The notes: generated by a model not told the origin, from the letters alone. 64,000 bases of DNA from Pseudorhodoferax sp. Leaf274 (GCF_001422445.1 NZ_LMNA01000030.1:124231-188230); one strand, 5' to 3'; shown: positions 24,247-34,456, counted from the stretch's first letter. Numbers and translations are program-made.

Positions 24247-25296
24247 ATGCAATCGACCATCCGCTACTCCACCATCGGCCTGCTGGGCCTGGCCCTTTCC
24301 GGTGTCTCCGGCCTGGCTGCCGCGCAGGACGTGACCGGCGCTGGCGCCAGCTTCCCGGCGCCGCTGTACGCCAAGTGGGCGGCCGATTACCACAAGGCCA
24401 CCGGCACCAAGGTGAATTACCAGTCCGTCGGTTCCGGCGCCGGCCTCAAGCAGATCGAAGCCAAGACCGTGGACTTCGGCGCTTCCGACGCCCCCCTGAA
24501 GGACGCCGACCTGGAAGCCAAGGGCCTGATGCAGTTTCCCACCGTGATCGGTGGCGTGATCCCCGTGGTCAACATCCAGGGCATCAAGGCTGGCGAACTC
24601 AAGCTGACCGGCCAGGTGCTGGGCGACATCTACCTGGGCAAGATCACCAAGTGGAACGACCCCGCCATCGTGGCGCTGAACAGCGGCGTGAAGCTGCCCG
24701 ATGCCGCCATCGCGCCGGTGCGCCGTGCGGACGGCTCGGGCACCAGCTTCCTGTTCACCAACTATCTGTCCAAGGTCAACACCGAGTGGAAGGACAAGGT
24801 CGGTGAAGGCACGGCCGTGAACTGGCCCACGGGCGCGGGCGGCAAGGGCAACGAAGGCGTGGCCGCATTCGTCGGTCGCCTGCCCAACTCGATCGGCTAC
24901 GTCGAGTACGCCTACGTCAAGCAGAACAAGATGACCTATGCGCTGCTGCAGAACGCTTCGGGCAAGTTCCCGCAGCCCGACGACACGGCGTTCAAGGCCG
25001 CTGCCGCCGGTGCGCAGTGGGACAAGAGCTTCTACCAGATCCTGACGAACCAGAACGGCGACGGCGCCTGGCCCATCACCGGCGCCACCTTCATCCTGAT
25101 GCACAAAAAGCAGGACAAGCCGGCCGTGGCCGCCTCGGCGCTGAAGTTCTTCTCGTGGGCCTACAAGGACGGCGACAAGACCTCGGAAGACCTGGACTAC
25201 GTGCCCATGCCCGCTTCCGTCAAGGGCGTGATCCAGAAGTCCTGGGGCCAGATCGTCGACGCTTCCGGCAAGCCGGTCGCGCTGGCTGCCAACTGA
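24247..25296 (+). CDS. pstS: Phosphate ABC transporter substrate-binding protein PstS
   Basis: A 349-residue periplasmic phosphate-binding protein with a Sec signal peptide (TIGLLGLALSGVSGLAAAQ, cleaved after AAA or AAQ). The mature part begins DVTGAGASFPAPLYAKWAAD, and the phosphate-site segments GSGAGLKQIEAKTVDFGASD and RADGSGTSFLF are intact. It is the first gene of pstSCAB-phoU-phoBR and lies behind the PHO box, so it should be induced by phosphate limitation. The start just before the signal peptide was preferred to an upstream frame. Confidence 0.97.
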   Translation: MQSTIRYSTIGLLGLALSGVSGLAAAQDVTGAGASFPAPLYAKWAADYHKATGTKVNYQSVGSGAGLKQIEAKTVDFGASDAPLKDADLEAKGLMQFPTVIGGVIPVVNIQGIKAGELKLTGQVLGDIYLGKITKWNDPAIVALNSGVKLPDAAIAPVRRADGSGTSFLFTNYLSKVNTEWKDKVGEGTAVNWPTGAGGKGNEGVAAFVGRLPNSIGYVEYAYVKQNKMTYALLQNASGKFPQPDDTAFKAAAAGAQWDKSFYQILTNQNGDGAWPITGATFILMHKKQDKPAVAASALKFFSWAYKDGDKTSEDLDYVPMPASVKGVIQKSWGQIVDASGKPVALAAN

Positions 25297-25340
25297 CCGG
25301 CCACCAGCCCCTCTGACCTGACCTAAGCCGAGCCACTGAC

Positions 25341-26381
25341 GTGTCTTCTACACTTCCAGCGAACGGCGCCCCCTTCGATCTGTCCGGCAAGGGTGCCGGC
25401 AAAGGGGGCGAACGCGCGATGACAACACCACCCCCCAAGAAGGCCCGCAGTGGTCCCATGGCAGACCGGCTGTTCGGCCTGGCTGCCAAAGGCGCGGCCT
25501 GGCTCACGCTGCTGCTGCTGATCGGCATCCTGTTGTCGCTGATCCAGGGCGCCTGGCCGGCGATCTCCAAGTACGGCCTGTCGTTCCTGACCAGCACCAC
25601 CTGGGATCCGGTGCAGGAAGAGTTCGGCGGCCTGGTCATGATCTACGGCACGTTGATGACCTCGGTCATCGCGCTGCTGATCGCGGTGCCGGTCAGCTTC
25701 GGCATCGCGCTGTTCCTGACGGAGCTGTCGCCGGCCTGGCTCAAGCGCCCGCTGGGCACGGCCATCGAGCTGCTGGCGGCGGTGCCGTCCATCGTCTACG
25801 GCATGTGGGGCCTGCTGGTGTTCGGCCCGATCCTGTCGACCTACGTGCAGCAGCCGCTGCAGAGCCTGTTCTCCGGCGTGCCTTACCTGGGTGCGCTGGT
25901 GTCCGGCCCGCCGGTGGGCATCGGCATCCTGTCGGCCGGCATCATCCTGGCCATCATGATCATCCCGTTCATCGCCTCGGTGATGCGCGACGTGTTCGAA
26001 GTGACGCCGCCGCTGCTCAAGGAATCGGCCTACGGCCTGGGTGCCACCACCTGGGAAGTCATGTCCAAGGTGGTGCTGCCCTACACCAAGGCCGGCGTCA
26101 TCGGCGGCATCATGCTGGGCCTGGGCCGCGCGCTGGGCGAGACCATGGCCGTCACGTTCGTGATCGGCAACATGAACCAGCTCGATTCGCTGAGCCTGTT
26201 CCAGGCCGCCAACTCCATCACCTCGGCCCTGGCCAACGAGTTCGCCGAAGCCGGCGCCGGCCTGCACCAGGCTGCGCTGATGTATCTGGGCCTGGTGCTG
26301 TTCTTCATCACCTTCGTCGTGCTGTCCTGCTCCAAGCTGCTGCTGGCCCGCCTGCGCAAGAGCGAAGGAGCCAAGTCGTGA
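25341..26381 (+). CDS. pstC: Phosphate ABC transporter permease PstC
   Basis: A 346-residue inner-membrane permease with about six helices. The ABC permease EAA loop is recognisable ([20 protein letters not shown] followed by [20 protein letters not shown]). A longer than usual polar N-terminal tail (about 45 residues) precedes the first helix, and an internal ATG (MTTPPPKK) could be the true start. It overlaps pstA by four bases. Confidence 0.95.
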   Translation: MSSTLPANGAPFDLSGKGAGKGGERAMTTPPPKKARSGPMADRLFGLAAKGAAWLTLLLLIGILLSLIQGAWPAISKYGLSFLTSTTWDPVQEEFGGLVMIYGTLMTSVIALLIAVPVSFGIALFLTELSPAWLKRPLGTAIELLAAVPSIVYGMWGLLVFGPILSTYVQQPLQSLFSGVPYLGALVSGPPVGIGILSAGIILAIMIIPFIASVMRDVFEVTPPLLKESAYGLGATTWEVMSKVVLPYTKAGVIGGIMLGLGRALGETMAVTFVIGNMNQLDSLSLFQAANSITSALANEFAEAGAGLHQAALMYLGLVLFFITFVVLSCSKLLLARLRKSEGAKS

Positions 26382-27271
26382 ACACGCCCACCACGAGTCA
26401 AATGCTAGTCAACAAGGCCGCCTACGAAGCCGGCAAGGCGGCCAAGTACGCCAGCCGCAAGCGCGTCAACCAGGTCGCACTGGCCCTGTCGCTGGCGGCC
26501 ATGGCCTTCGGCGTGTTCTGGCTGGTCTGGATCCTATGGGAAACCATCCGCCTGGGGCTCGGCGGCCTGGCGATCGCCACGTTCACCGAGATGACGCCGC
26601 CGCCCAACGAGGCGGGCGGCATCGCCAACGCACTGTACGGATCGTTCCTGATGGTGCTGGTGGCCACCTGCGTGGGCACGCCCATCGGCATCCTGGCCGG
26701 CATCTACCTGGCCGAGTACGAGCCCAAGGGCTGGCTGGCCTCGGTGACGCGCTTCGTCAACGACATCCTGCTGTCGGCCCCGTCCATCGTGATCGGCCTG
26801 TTCGTGTATGCCGTGGTGGTCACGCAGATGCGGGCCTTCTCGGGCATCGCCGGCGCCATCGCGCTGGCGCTGATCGTGATCCCGGTGGTGATCCGCACCA
26901 CCGAGAACATGCTGCAGCTGGTGCCGCCGGGCCTGCGCGAAGCCGCCTACGCACTGGGCACGCCCAAGTGGAAGGTGATCATGGCCATCACGCTGCGCGC
27001 CGCCCGCGCCGGCGTCGTGACCGGCATCCTGCTGGCCGTGGCCCGCATCGCCGGCGAGACCGCACCGCTGCTGTTCACCGCGTTGAACAACCAGTTCTGG
27101 ACTTCCAGCATGGGCGAGCCGATGGCCAGCCTGCCGGTGACGATCTTCAAGTTCGCGATGAGCCCGTACGAGAACTGGCAGCAACTGGCCTGGGCCGGCG
27201 TGTTCCTGATCACGGTGGCCGTGCTGGGCCTGAACATCCTGGCCCGCGTGCTGACGCGCTCCAAGCAGTAA
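26378..27271 (+). CDS. pstA: Phosphate ABC transporter permease PstA
   Basis: A 297-residue permease subunit with six predicted helices and the EAA motif in [24 protein letters not shown] start overlaps the pstC stop by four bases (GTGA), with AAGGAG seven bases upstream. A downstream ATG at 26402 is less well placed. It forms the transmembrane pore with PstC. Confidence 0.95.
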   Translation: MNTPTTSQMLVNKAAYEAGKAAKYASRKRVNQVALALSLAAMAFGVFWLVWILWETIRLGLGGLAIATFTEMTPPPNEAGGIANALYGSFLMVLVATCVGTPIGILAGIYLAEYEPKGWLASVTRFVNDILLSAPSIVIGLFVYAVVVTQMRAFSGIAGAIALALIVIPVVIRTTENMLQLVPPGLREAAYALGTPKWKVIMAITLRAARAGVVTGILLAVARIAGETAPLLFTALNNQFWTSSMGEPMASLPVTIFKFAMSPYENWQQLAWAGVFLITVAVLGLNILARVLTRSKQ

Positions 27272-27296
27272 AACGAATTCCAAAGTGAGAACCGAT

Positions 27297-28082
27297 ATGT
27301 CCGCAAGCATTGCCGCCCCGGTGGCCGAACGCGCCAAGATCGCCGTCAAGGACCTGAACTTCTACTACGGCAAGTTCCACGCCTTGAAGGGCATCAACCT
27401 GGAGATTCCCGAGAAGAAGGTCACCGCCTTCATCGGCCCGTCCGGCTGCGGCAAGTCCACGCTGCTGCGCACCTTCAACCGCATGTTCGAGCTCTATCCC
27501 GAGCAGCGCGCTGAAGGCCAGATCATCCTGGACGGCGAGAACCTGCTGGAGAGCAAGCAGGACGTGGCCCTGGTGCGTGCCAAGGTCGGCATGGTGTTCC
27601 AGAAGCCCACGCCGTTCCCGATGTCGATCTACGACAACATCGCCTTCGGCGTGAAGCTGTTCGAGAACCTCTCGGCCACCGACATGGAAGAGCGCGTGGA
27701 ATGGGCGCTGCGCAAGGCCGCGCTGTGGACCGAGGTGAAGGACAAGCTGAACCAGAGCGGCTCCGGCCTGTCGGGCGGCCAGCAGCAGCGCCTGTGCATC
27801 GCCCGCGGCATCGCCATCAAGCCCGAGGTGCTGCTGCTGGACGAGCCCTGCTCGGCCCTGGACCCGATCTCGACCTCCAAGATCGAGGAACTGATCACCG
27901 AATTGAAGACCGAATACACGGTGGTGATCGTGACCCACAACATGCAGCAGGCCGCCCGCTGCAGCGACTACACGGCCTACATGTACCTGGGCGACCTGAT
28001 GGAGTTCGGCGCCACCGAGCAGCTGTTCTTCAAGCCCAAGCGCAAGGAGACCGAGGACTACATCACCGGCCGCTTCGGCTGA
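27297..28082 (+). CDS. pstB: Phosphate ABC transporter ATP-binding protein PstB
   Basis: A 261-residue ABC ATPase. Walker A is [12 protein letters not shown], the Q-loop is [18 protein letters not shown], the signature is [17 protein letters not shown], Walker B is [13 protein letters not shown], and the H-loop is [10 protein letters not shown]. All are intact. It powers the PstCA permease from the cytoplasmic side. Start chosen at MSASIAAP; an in-frame start four codons earlier is possible. Confidence 0.97.
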   Translation: MSASIAAPVAERAKIAVKDLNFYYGKFHALKGINLEIPEKKVTAFIGPSGCGKSTLLRTFNRMFELYPEQRAEGQIILDGENLLESKQDVALVRAKVGMVFQKPTPFPMSIYDNIAFGVKLFENLSATDMEERVEWALRKAALWTEVKDKLNQSGSGLSGGQQQRLCIARGIAIKPEVLLLDEPCSALDPISTSKIEELITELKTEYTVVIVTHNMQQAARCSDYTAYMYLGDLMEFGATEQLFFKPKRKETEDYITGRFG

Positions 28083-28113
28083 TCCGGATCATCGGTCCAA
28101 GAGGGAACACAAC

Positions 28114-28815
28114 ATGTCGGACAAACATCTTTCGACCCAGTTCGACGCGGAGCTGAACAACGTGTCCAGCCGCGTCATGGAACTCGGCGGCCTCGTCGAG
28201 TCGCAGATCCGCAAGGCGATCTACGCGCTGGCGCAGTTCAGCACCGAGGTGGCGGACGAGGTCGAGGCCGCCGAGCAGCAGGTCAACGCCATGGAGGTGG
28301 AGATCGACCGCGAGCTGGCCTCCATCATCGGCCGGCGCCAGCCCACGGCACGCGACCTGCGCCTGCTGCTGGCGATCTCCAAGACCACCGCGAACCTGGA
28401 ACGCGTGGGCGACGAGTCGGCCAAGATCGCGCGCATGGCCAAGTCCATCGCCCAGAGCGGCTCGGCGCGCCAGCTGCCGACGCTGGACCTGCGCGTCTCG
28501 GCCGACCTGGCATCGGGGCTGCTGCGCAAGGCGCTGGACGCGTTCGCGCGGCTGGACACGGCCGCTGCCGTCAGCATCCTCAAGGAGGACGACCTGATCG
28601 ACCGCGAGTTCGACGGCTTCGTGCGCAAGCTCATCACCTACATGATGGAAGACCCGCGCACCATCTCCGCCAGCCTGGACCTGCTGTTCCTGGCCAAGGC
28701 CATCGAGCGCATCGGCGACCACGCGAAGAACATCGCCGAGTTCATCATCTACATCGTCAAGGGAGCCGACGTGCGCCATGCCAGCATGGAACAGGTCGAG
28801 TCCGCCGTCCAATGA
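28114..28815 (+). CDS. phoU: Phosphate signalling protein PhoU
   Basis: A 233-residue all-helical protein with two PhoU repeats, each with the metal-binding E(D)xxxD-type pattern (ANLERVGDESAKIARMA and KAIERIGDHAKNIAEFI). It links the Pst transporter to PhoR and keeps the Pho regulon off when phosphate is plentiful. It lies between pstB and phoB and overlaps phoB by four bases (ATGA). Confidence 0.95.
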   Translation: MSDKHLSTQFDAELNNVSSRVMELGGLVESQIRKAIYALAQFSTEVADEVEAAEQQVNAMEVEIDRELASIIGRRQPTARDLRLLLAISKTTANLERVGDESAKIARMAKSIAQSGSARQLPTLDLRVSADLASGLLRKALDAFARLDTAAAVSILKEDDLIDREFDGFVRKLITYMMEDPRTISASLDLLFLAKAIERIGDHAKNIAEFIIYIVKGADVRHASMEQVESAVQ

Positions 28816-29570
28816 AGCACATGCCGCGCGTCCTGATCGTCGAGGACGAACCCGCGATCGCCGAACTGCTGGCCGTAAACCTGCGGCACAGCGGCTTCCA
28901 GCCGACCTGGGCCATGGATAGCGTGACCGCACAGGTCGAGCTCGACGCGGTGCTGCCCGACGTGATCCTGCTCGACTGGATGCTGCCGGGCGAGAGCGGC
29001 CTGTCGCTGGCGCGCAAATGGCGTGCCGACCCACGCACCAAGGCCGTGCCCATCATCATGCTGACCGCGCGCGGCGACGAGCACGACCGCGTGGCCGGGC
29101 TGGATGCCGGGGCCGACGACTACATCGCCAAGCCGTTCTCCACCAAGGAGTTGCTGGCGCGCATCCGTGCCGTGCTGCGCCGGCGTGCGCCAGAGCAGGC
29201 AGGCGGTGCCGTGCAGATTGCCGGCCTGCTGCTGGACGCGTCCACGCACCGCGTGAGCTTCGAGGGCCAGCCGCTCAAGATGGGCCCGACCGAGTTCAAG
29301 CTGCTGCACTACCTCATGCAGCACGCCGAGCGCGTGCACAGCCGCTCGCAGCTGCTCGACCGCGTCTGGGGCGACCACGTGTTCATCGAGGAACGCACGG
29401 TGGACGTGCACGTCAAGCGCCTGCGCGAGGCGCTGGGCGCGGCGGGCCCCATGGTCGAGACGGTGCGCGGTGCGGGCTACCGCATCACGTCGCAACCGGC
29501 GGCCGTTCCGGCGGTGCCGCGCGCCACGCGCGCGGCGCAGGCGCCTTCGACTTCCGCCTCCGCTTCCTGA
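28812..29570 (+). CDS. phoB: Phosphate regulon response regulator PhoB
   Basis: A 252-residue OmpR-type response regulator. The receiver has the acidic pair E11/D12, the phosphoacceptor D55 in LLDWMLPG and the lysine in IAKPFS. The C-terminal winged helix ends VETVRGAGYRI. A low-complexity Ala/Ser/Thr tail of about 25 residues follows the normal end. It binds PHO boxes such as the one upstream of pstS in this window. Confidence 0.95.
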   Translation: MKHMPRVLIVEDEPAIAELLAVNLRHSGFQPTWAMDSVTAQVELDAVLPDVILLDWMLPGESGLSLARKWRADPRTKAVPIIMLTARGDEHDRVAGLDAGADDYIAKPFSTKELLARIRAVLRRRAPEQAGGAVQIAGLLLDASTHRVSFEGQPLKMGPTEFKLLHYLMQHAERVHSRSQLLDRVWGDHVFIEERTVDVHVKRLREALGAAGPMVETVRGAGYRITSQPAAVPAVPRATRAAQAPSTSASAS

Positions 29571-29607
29571 GATTTCGCCCGCGCGGGCTGCCGCGACAAT
29601 CGCCCGC

Positions 29608-30948
29608 ATGTGGTTGCGTTTCACGAGTTTCGTCGTCTTCCTGGTGGCCGGTGCCGCCGCCGGCTGGTGGCTGCGCGGCTGGCCCGCCGCCTGCGCCGGG
29701 CTGCTGCTGGCGGCCACGGCCTGGTGGCTGGTCGATGCGCTGCGCGCGGTGCGCGTGCTGCGCGGCCTGCGCGAGGACGAGACGCTGGCGCTGCCGCGCA
29801 TGGGCGGCCTGTGGGGCGAGCTGGCGGACCGGCTGCGCCGCCTGCAGCGCACCGGCGAGCGCCGCCTGCAGGCCAGCGAACGCCGGCTGCAGGAGTTCCT
29901 GGAAGCGATCCAGGCCTCGTCCAACGGCGTGATGCTGCTGGACGCCGAGGGCCGCATCAACTGGTGCAATCCGACGGCGGCATCGCACTTCGGCATCGAC
30001 GTGGAGCGCGACCACGAGCAGTTGATCGGCAACCTAGTGCGCGATCCGGCCTTCACGAGCTACTACGCGAACCCCGACCCCAAGCGCAATGCCATCGTCA
30101 CCGGCAGTGGCGACAGCGCCGGCCGGCCGGTCAGGCTGGCCGTGCGCCTGCATTTCTATGGCGAAGGCCGGCGGCTGATGCTGTCCAACGACGTCACGGC
30201 GCTGGAGCAGGCCGAGGCCATGCGGCGCGATTTCGTGGCCAACGTCTCGCACGAGATCCGCACGCCGCTGACGGTGCTGACCGGCTTCGTCGAGACGCTG
30301 CAGTCGCTGCCGCTGCAGGAGGACGAGCGGGCGCGCTACCTGGAGCTCATGGCGCAGCAGGCATCGCGCATGCAGACCCTGGTCAACGACCTGCTGACGC
30401 TGTCGCGCATCGAGGGCAGCCCGCCGCCGGGCCGCAGCGAATGGACGCGGCTGGGCGATCTCAGCGACGACTGCGAGGACGAGGCGCAGGCCCTGTCGGC
30501 GCTGCTGACTGCGGGCCAGGGCGCACCGCATGCCCTGGCATTCGTGCCGCCGCCGGCACTGGCGCTGGCGGGCTCGCGCACCGAGCTCATGAGCGCGCTG
30601 TCCAACCTCGTGAGCAATGCGGTGCGCTACACGCCGGCCGGCGGCAGCGTGACAGTGGCCTGGCAGGCGCTGTCCGCCGGCCAGCTGGAATTCGCGGTGG
30701 AAGACACCGGCCCCGGCGTGGCCCCCGAACACCTGCCGCGCCTGACCGAGCGCTTCTACCGCGTGGACCGCAGCCGTTCGCGCGAGACCGGGGGAACCGG
30801 CCTGGGGCTGGCCATCGTCAAGCACGTGGTGCAGCGCCACGGGGCGGAACTGCGCATCCAGTCCACGCTGGGCAAGGGCTCGCGCTTCGCCATCGTGTTC
30901 CCGGCCAGCCGCGTGCGGGCGGACGCGCCCGTCAGCGCGAACGCGTGA
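29608..30948 (+). CDS. phoR: Phosphate regulon sensor histidine kinase PhoR
   Basis: A 446-residue sensor kinase. It has two short N-terminal hydrophobic segments without a large periplasmic domain, a PAS domain (about 95-200), a HisKA domain with H215 in FVANVSHEIRTPL, and an HATPase_c domain with DTGPGVAPEHLPRL and TGLGLAIVKHV. This is the normal PhoR layout; it phosphorylates PhoB when Pst/PhoU signal phosphate shortage. Its 3' end overlaps the convergent MATE gene by 17 bases. Confidence 0.95.
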   Translation: MWLRFTSFVVFLVAGAAAGWWLRGWPAACAGLLLAATAWWLVDALRAVRVLRGLREDETLALPRMGGLWGELADRLRRLQRTGERRLQASERRLQEFLEAIQASSNGVMLLDAEGRINWCNPTAASHFGIDVERDHEQLIGNLVRDPAFTSYYANPDPKRNAIVTGSGDSAGRPVRLAVRLHFYGEGRRLMLSNDVTALEQAEAMRRDFVANVSHEIRTPLTVLTGFVETLQSLPLQEDERARYLELMAQQASRMQTLVNDLLTLSRIEGSPPPGRSEWTRLGDLSDDCEDEAQALSALLTAGQGAPHALAFVPPPALALAGSRTELMSALSNLVSNAVRYTPAGGSVTVAWQALSAGQLEFAVEDTGPGVAPEHLPRLTERFYRVDRSRSRETGGTGLGLAIVKHVVQRHGAELRIQSTLGKGSRFAIVFPASRVRADAPVSANA

Positions 30949-32281
30949 GGCGCCAGAGCAGCACGAGGAACACGGCCGCCGTGGTTCCGAGGGCCGCGGC
31001 ACCCGCCATCCAGAACGCCGCCGGCGATTGCAACGCCGGCCACGGGCCGATGCCGCGGTAGGCCAGCAGCTGGCCGCCGTAGAGCCCCACGCCCCACAGC
31101 AGCACGCCATACACCAGCAGCGGCACCAGCGTCACGCGGTAGCTGCGCAGCACGAACACGCAGACCGCCTGCACGGCATCGGCCAGGTGGTACAGGGCCA
31201 CCCAGCCCAGCAGGCCGGCGGCCACCGCGGCCACGGCCGGGCTGCCTGCGTAGAGCCCGGCGATCGGGCCGCGCAGCAGCGCCACCGTGCCGGCCAGCAA
31301 CAGCCCCATGCCGGCGGCCAGCGCCAGGCCGGTGCGCAGGCTGGCACGCGCGCGGGCCGGGTCGTCCTGGCCGAGCCACCAGCTCACGCGCGCGCTGGTC
31401 GCCAGGCCCAGCGACAGCGGCACCATGTACAGCACGGCCGTCATGCTGGCGGCGATCTGGTGGCCGGCCGACGCGACCGTGCCCAGCCGCGCGATCATGA
31501 GCGCCATCAGCGTGAACGAGGTGACCTCGACCAGCACGGCCAGGCCGGCCGGTACGCCGAGCCGCAGGAATTCGGCCAGGCGCTGCCAGTCGGGTGCCTC
31601 GATGCGGCCGCGGATCGCGAGTTCGGCGTACAGCGGCTGGCTGTGCAGCATCCACCAGGCGACGGCCAGCATGGCGTAGTTGACGACCAGCGTGGCCCAG
31701 GCGCAGCCGACCGCGCCGCCCGCCGGCAGGCCGGCGCCGCCGAAGGTGAACCAGACCGACAGCGGCACCTTGATCACGAGGCCGATGACCTGCAGCCAGG
31801 TCACGAACAGCGGCCGGGCCAGCGCCTGGTTCAGCGTGCTGTAGAGCCTGAACAGCAGCGCCGGTGGCAGCGCCATGGCCAGCACGGCCAGGTAGTCCTG
31901 CACCTCGACGCGCATGGCGGGCGGCACATCGGCCCAGCGCAGCAGGGGGGCCGGTGCCAGCAGCGCGCAGCAGCCCAGCGCGGCGCAGGCGCCGGCGAGG
32001 TAGAGCGACTGGCGCACCGAGCGGCCGATCTCGGCGGCGCGGCCACCGCCGCGCAGCTCGGCCCAGATGGGCAGCAAGGCCTGCAGCACGCCCATCAGGC
32101 CGACATAGACGCTGATGTACAGCGCCGAGCCGACCGACAGCGCGGCCAGCGCGGCGTCGGAATGGCGGCCGGCCACCAGCGTGTCGGTCACGCCGAAGGC
32201 CATCACGGCCAGTTGGCCGACCAGGATGGTGCCGGCGTGCCGTGCGATGCGCGAGAACTCTGGCGACTGGAACGCGGGCAC
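30932..32281 (-). CDS. MATE family efflux transporter
   Basis: A 449-residue protein with about twelve hydrophobic helices in two halves. The MATE hallmark region is near the N-terminus (AGTILVGQLAVMAFGVTDTL; VAGRHSDAALAALSVGSALY) and repeats in the second half (SAGHQIAASMTAVLYMVPLS). NorM-like proteins export cationic drugs or metabolites using Na+ or H+ gradients. It lies four bases after the membrane glycosyltransferase-like gene on the same strand, so the two are co-transcribed. Confidence 0.9.
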   Translation of the reverse strand: MPAFQSPEFSRIARHAGTILVGQLAVMAFGVTDTLVAGRHSDAALAALSVGSALYISVYVGLMGVLQALLPIWAELRGGGRAAEIGRSVRQSLYLAGACAALGCCALLAPAPLLRWADVPPAMRVEVQDYLAVLAMALPPALLFRLYSTLNQALARPLFVTWLQVIGLVIKVPLSVWFTFGGAGLPAGGAVGCAWATLVVNYAMLAVAWWMLHSQPLYAELAIRGRIEAPDWQRLAEFLRLGVPAGLAVLVEVTSFTLMALMIARLGTVASAGHQIAASMTAVLYMVPLSLGLATSARVSWWLGQDDPARARASLRTGLALAAGMGLLLAGTVALLRGPIAGLYAGSPAVAAVAAGLLGWVALYHLADAVQAVCVFVLRSYRVTLVPLLVYGVLLWGVGLYGGQLLAYRGIGPWPALQSPAAFWMAGAAALGTTAAVFLVLLWRLTRSR

Positions 32282-32285
32282 GTTC

Positions 32286-33977
32286 TCAGCGCCGGAACAG
32301 CAGCATGTCTTCGTCCTTGTCGGCCGGGCGGCGCACGGAGGCGACCAGCGTCCAGGGCTGGGTGCCGACCGTGTCGCGCACCGTGGACACCGCGTCCGAG
32401 TGCACCAGCAGCCAGGGGCAGTCCGAGGGCTGGTCCGAGGCCGGCCGCAGGTCCATGCCGCCGTGGAAGCGGAACGCCGCGATCTGCGCGCGCGTGAAGC
32501 CGTGGATCTCCACGCAGCCCTGGGGCCCCTTCATCTGCGCCTGCACCAGGCGCACCAGCGGCGCGTAGCTGCGCGCGTAGTTGAGCGTGGGCATGCCCAG
32601 CGTCATGAGCAGGAACCAGCACAGCGCCGTGCCGCCGGCCGGCAGCACCAGGCTCTTCCAGATGGCGGCCGGGTGGCGGCCGACGCGCCAGCGCACCAGC
32701 CAGATCCAGACGCCGGTGGCGGCCAGCGCCAGCACGAAGGCGGGCAGCGAGAACAGCGGCTCGAAGCCCGGCGCGAGCTTGAACACATTGGCGGCAGGCT
32801 TGGCCGGCACGCCGGTCTGCAGCGAGATCCAGATGACCCAGATGGTGATCGCGCAGCTCGAGAAGAACAGCAGCGTGAACCAGTCGATCAGCGCCGCCAT
32901 GCTGCGGCCGAATGTCGGCAACGCGAAGGCGGCCAGGGCGGCCATGGCCGGCAGGCCCAGCAGCAGCGCGCGGTCGGACGGCGGGGCCACCAGCGTGCCG
33001 CCCAGCAGTACCAGCAGGAACCACAGCGGGATCGCGAAATGCCGCTCCGGCCGCCCGCCGAGCAACTGGCCGCGCCAGCGCCACAGCGTCCACAGCGCCA
33101 GCGGCCAGACCGGCCAGGTGAACCACAGCAGCAGGCGGCCCAGGCTGCGCCAGGTGCTCCACTGCGCGGCCGGCAGGGCAATGCGCCAACGCCACAGGTC
33201 CAGCGCCACGCAAAGGGCGGCCGTGGCCAGCGCCAGCAGCAGCACCCACAGCGCCAGCCGGCGGCGCACGGCCGGGCTGTCGTCCTCGCCACGCTCGACC
33301 AGGCAGGTGGCGGCGCCACCCAGCCCCAGCAGCACCGCCACGCTGGGGGCGCCGGACAGGGCCAGCCCGACCAGGCCGGCGGCCAGCGCGGCCAGCGCCT
33401 GGCCGGTGCGGTAGGGCAGCGCGGCCAGGCCGAAGAAGGCCAGCGCGGAGCAGCCGAGCTGGGCCAGCGCCGGCGTGGTCTCGTGCGAGAGCTGGGCCAG
33501 GCCCAGGCAGGCGATCAGCGCCAGCAGGCCGCCATCGGCGAGTGCGCGCGCGTAGTCGGCGGGGCGGGCCTCGCCGCCGAAGGCGAAGGCCACGGGCTGG
33601 GCCCGCGGCGCGCGGGCTAGGTAGTACACGCCGTACCAGGTGGAGGCCAGGGCCGCCGCCAGCAACGCCATGAACGGGATGCGCGCGGCGAACGCCGGAT
33701 CGATCCAGGAAGGTGCCAGCGCGATGGCGCCGGCGCCCAGCCAGAACGGCAGCAGCACGCCGGGCTCGGGCTGGCCCATCAGCGTGGGGTCCCACCACGA
33801 GGTGGTGCCGGCCACGAGCTCCAGCATGGTGCCGAAGGCGGCGACGTCGGTGTTCTTGAGCGGATCGCGCCCCACGAACCCCGCCAGCACATAGGCCGCG
33901 CACAGCAGCAGCAACGGCCAGCGCGGCAGGCGACGGACCGAACTCTGGGCGACGATGGCTGGGCTGGGTTGGTTCAC
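32286..33977 (-). CDS. Polytopic membrane protein, glycosyltransferase-39/ArnT-like
   Basis: A 563-residue protein with about 11-12 membrane helices. An early loop with an acidic residue (VGRDPLKNTDVAAFGTMLEL) sits where GT-C enzymes such as ArnT hold their catalytic Asp, and a soluble C-terminal part follows (LVRLVQAQMKGPQGCVEIHG). This fits a GT-C type lipid-linked sugar transferase of the inner membrane. The call rests on architecture rather than strong motifs. It is the first gene of a pair with the MATE exporter. Confidence 0.65.
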   Translation of the reverse strand: MNQPSPAIVAQSSVRRLPRWPLLLLCAAYVLAGFVGRDPLKNTDVAAFGTMLELVAGTTSWWDPTLMGQPEPGVLLPFWLGAGAIALAPSWIDPAFAARIPFMALLAAALASTWYGVYYLARAPRAQPVAFAFGGEARPADYARALADGGLLALIACLGLAQLSHETTPALAQLGCSALAFFGLAALPYRTGQALAALAAGLVGLALSGAPSVAVLLGLGGAATCLVERGEDDSPAVRRRLALWVLLLALATAALCVALDLWRWRIALPAAQWSTWRSLGRLLLWFTWPVWPLALWTLWRWRGQLLGGRPERHFAIPLWFLLVLLGGTLVAPPSDRALLLGLPAMAALAAFALPTFGRSMAALIDWFTLLFFSSCAITIWVIWISLQTGVPAKPAANVFKLAPGFEPLFSLPAFVLALAATGVWIWLVRWRVGRHPAAIWKSLVLPAGGTALCWFLLMTLGMPTLNYARSYAPLVRLVQAQMKGPQGCVEIHGFTRAQIAAFRFHGGMDLRPASDQPSDCPWLLVHSDAVSTVRDTVGTQPWTLVASVRRPADKDEDMLLFRR

Positions 33978-34000
33978 GGAGTGGAGGGGAGCGGAGAGGG

Positions 34001-34036
34001 CAGCAAAAAGGGCAGCGCGGTCGAACCGGGCTGCCC
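34001..34036 (-). terminator. Rho-independent terminator of rpmE2
   Basis: On the minus strand, AAGGGCAGC, a 13-base loop, and GCTGCCCTT form a nine-base-pair stem (arms at plus 34028-34036 and 34006-34014), which runs into five T residues. It lies just after the rpmE2 stop. Confidence 0.85.
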
Positions 34037-34064
34037 TTGGGCTGCTTGCCTTGCGAGCGGCTGC

Positions 34065-34322
34065 TTACTTGGCAGCTGTCTTGCCGAAGCGGTTGCGGAA
34101 GCGCTCCACGCGGCCACCCATGTTGTCCACCGACTTTTGCGTGCCGGTGTAGAAGGGGTGCGATTCGCTGGAGGTGTCGAGCTTGAACAGCGGCAGTTCG
34201 CGGCCGTCTTCCAGCTTGACCATTTCCTTGGTGCTCACGCACGAGCGCGTGACGAACTGGAAGTTGTTGGACATGTCCTGGAACACCACTTCGCGGTAGT
34301 TCGGGTGGATGCCTTCTTTCAT
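34065..34322 (-). CDS. rpmE2: 50S ribosomal protein L31 type B
   Basis: An 85-residue type B L31 ([20 protein letters not shown] to [16 protein letters not shown]). The zinc-binding cysteines of type A L31 are absent: only one Cys is present. Such C-minus paralogues replace the zinc-containing form when zinc is scarce in some bacteria; whether a type A copy exists elsewhere cannot be seen. The start is fixed by the conserved MKEGIHP. Confidence 0.95.
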   Translation of the reverse strand: MKEGIHPNYREVVFQDMSNNFQFVTRSCVSTKEMVKLEDGRELPLFKLDTSSESHPFYTGTQKSVDNMGGRVERFRNRFGKTAAK

Positions 34323-34408
34323 GGAGATTCCTTCTGTTTCAGCTGCGACAGCCGTCACGTGCCTTGCATGAACCATTCATGCAATCAAAAGCCGAGATAC
34401 TTGCCGCG

Positions 34409-34439
34409 AAAAGCCCGCGATTATCACATATCCGCGGGC
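34409..34439 (-). terminator. Rho-independent terminator of rho
   Basis: On the minus strand, GCCCGCG and CGCGGGC (plus 34433-34439 and 34413-34419) pair around a 13-base AT-rich loop and are followed by TTTT. It starts about 18 bases after the rho stop. The AT-rich loop could also contribute to the promoter of rpmE2. Confidence 0.8.
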
Positions 34440-34456
34440 AGGGGAGTGCTGGGCGT

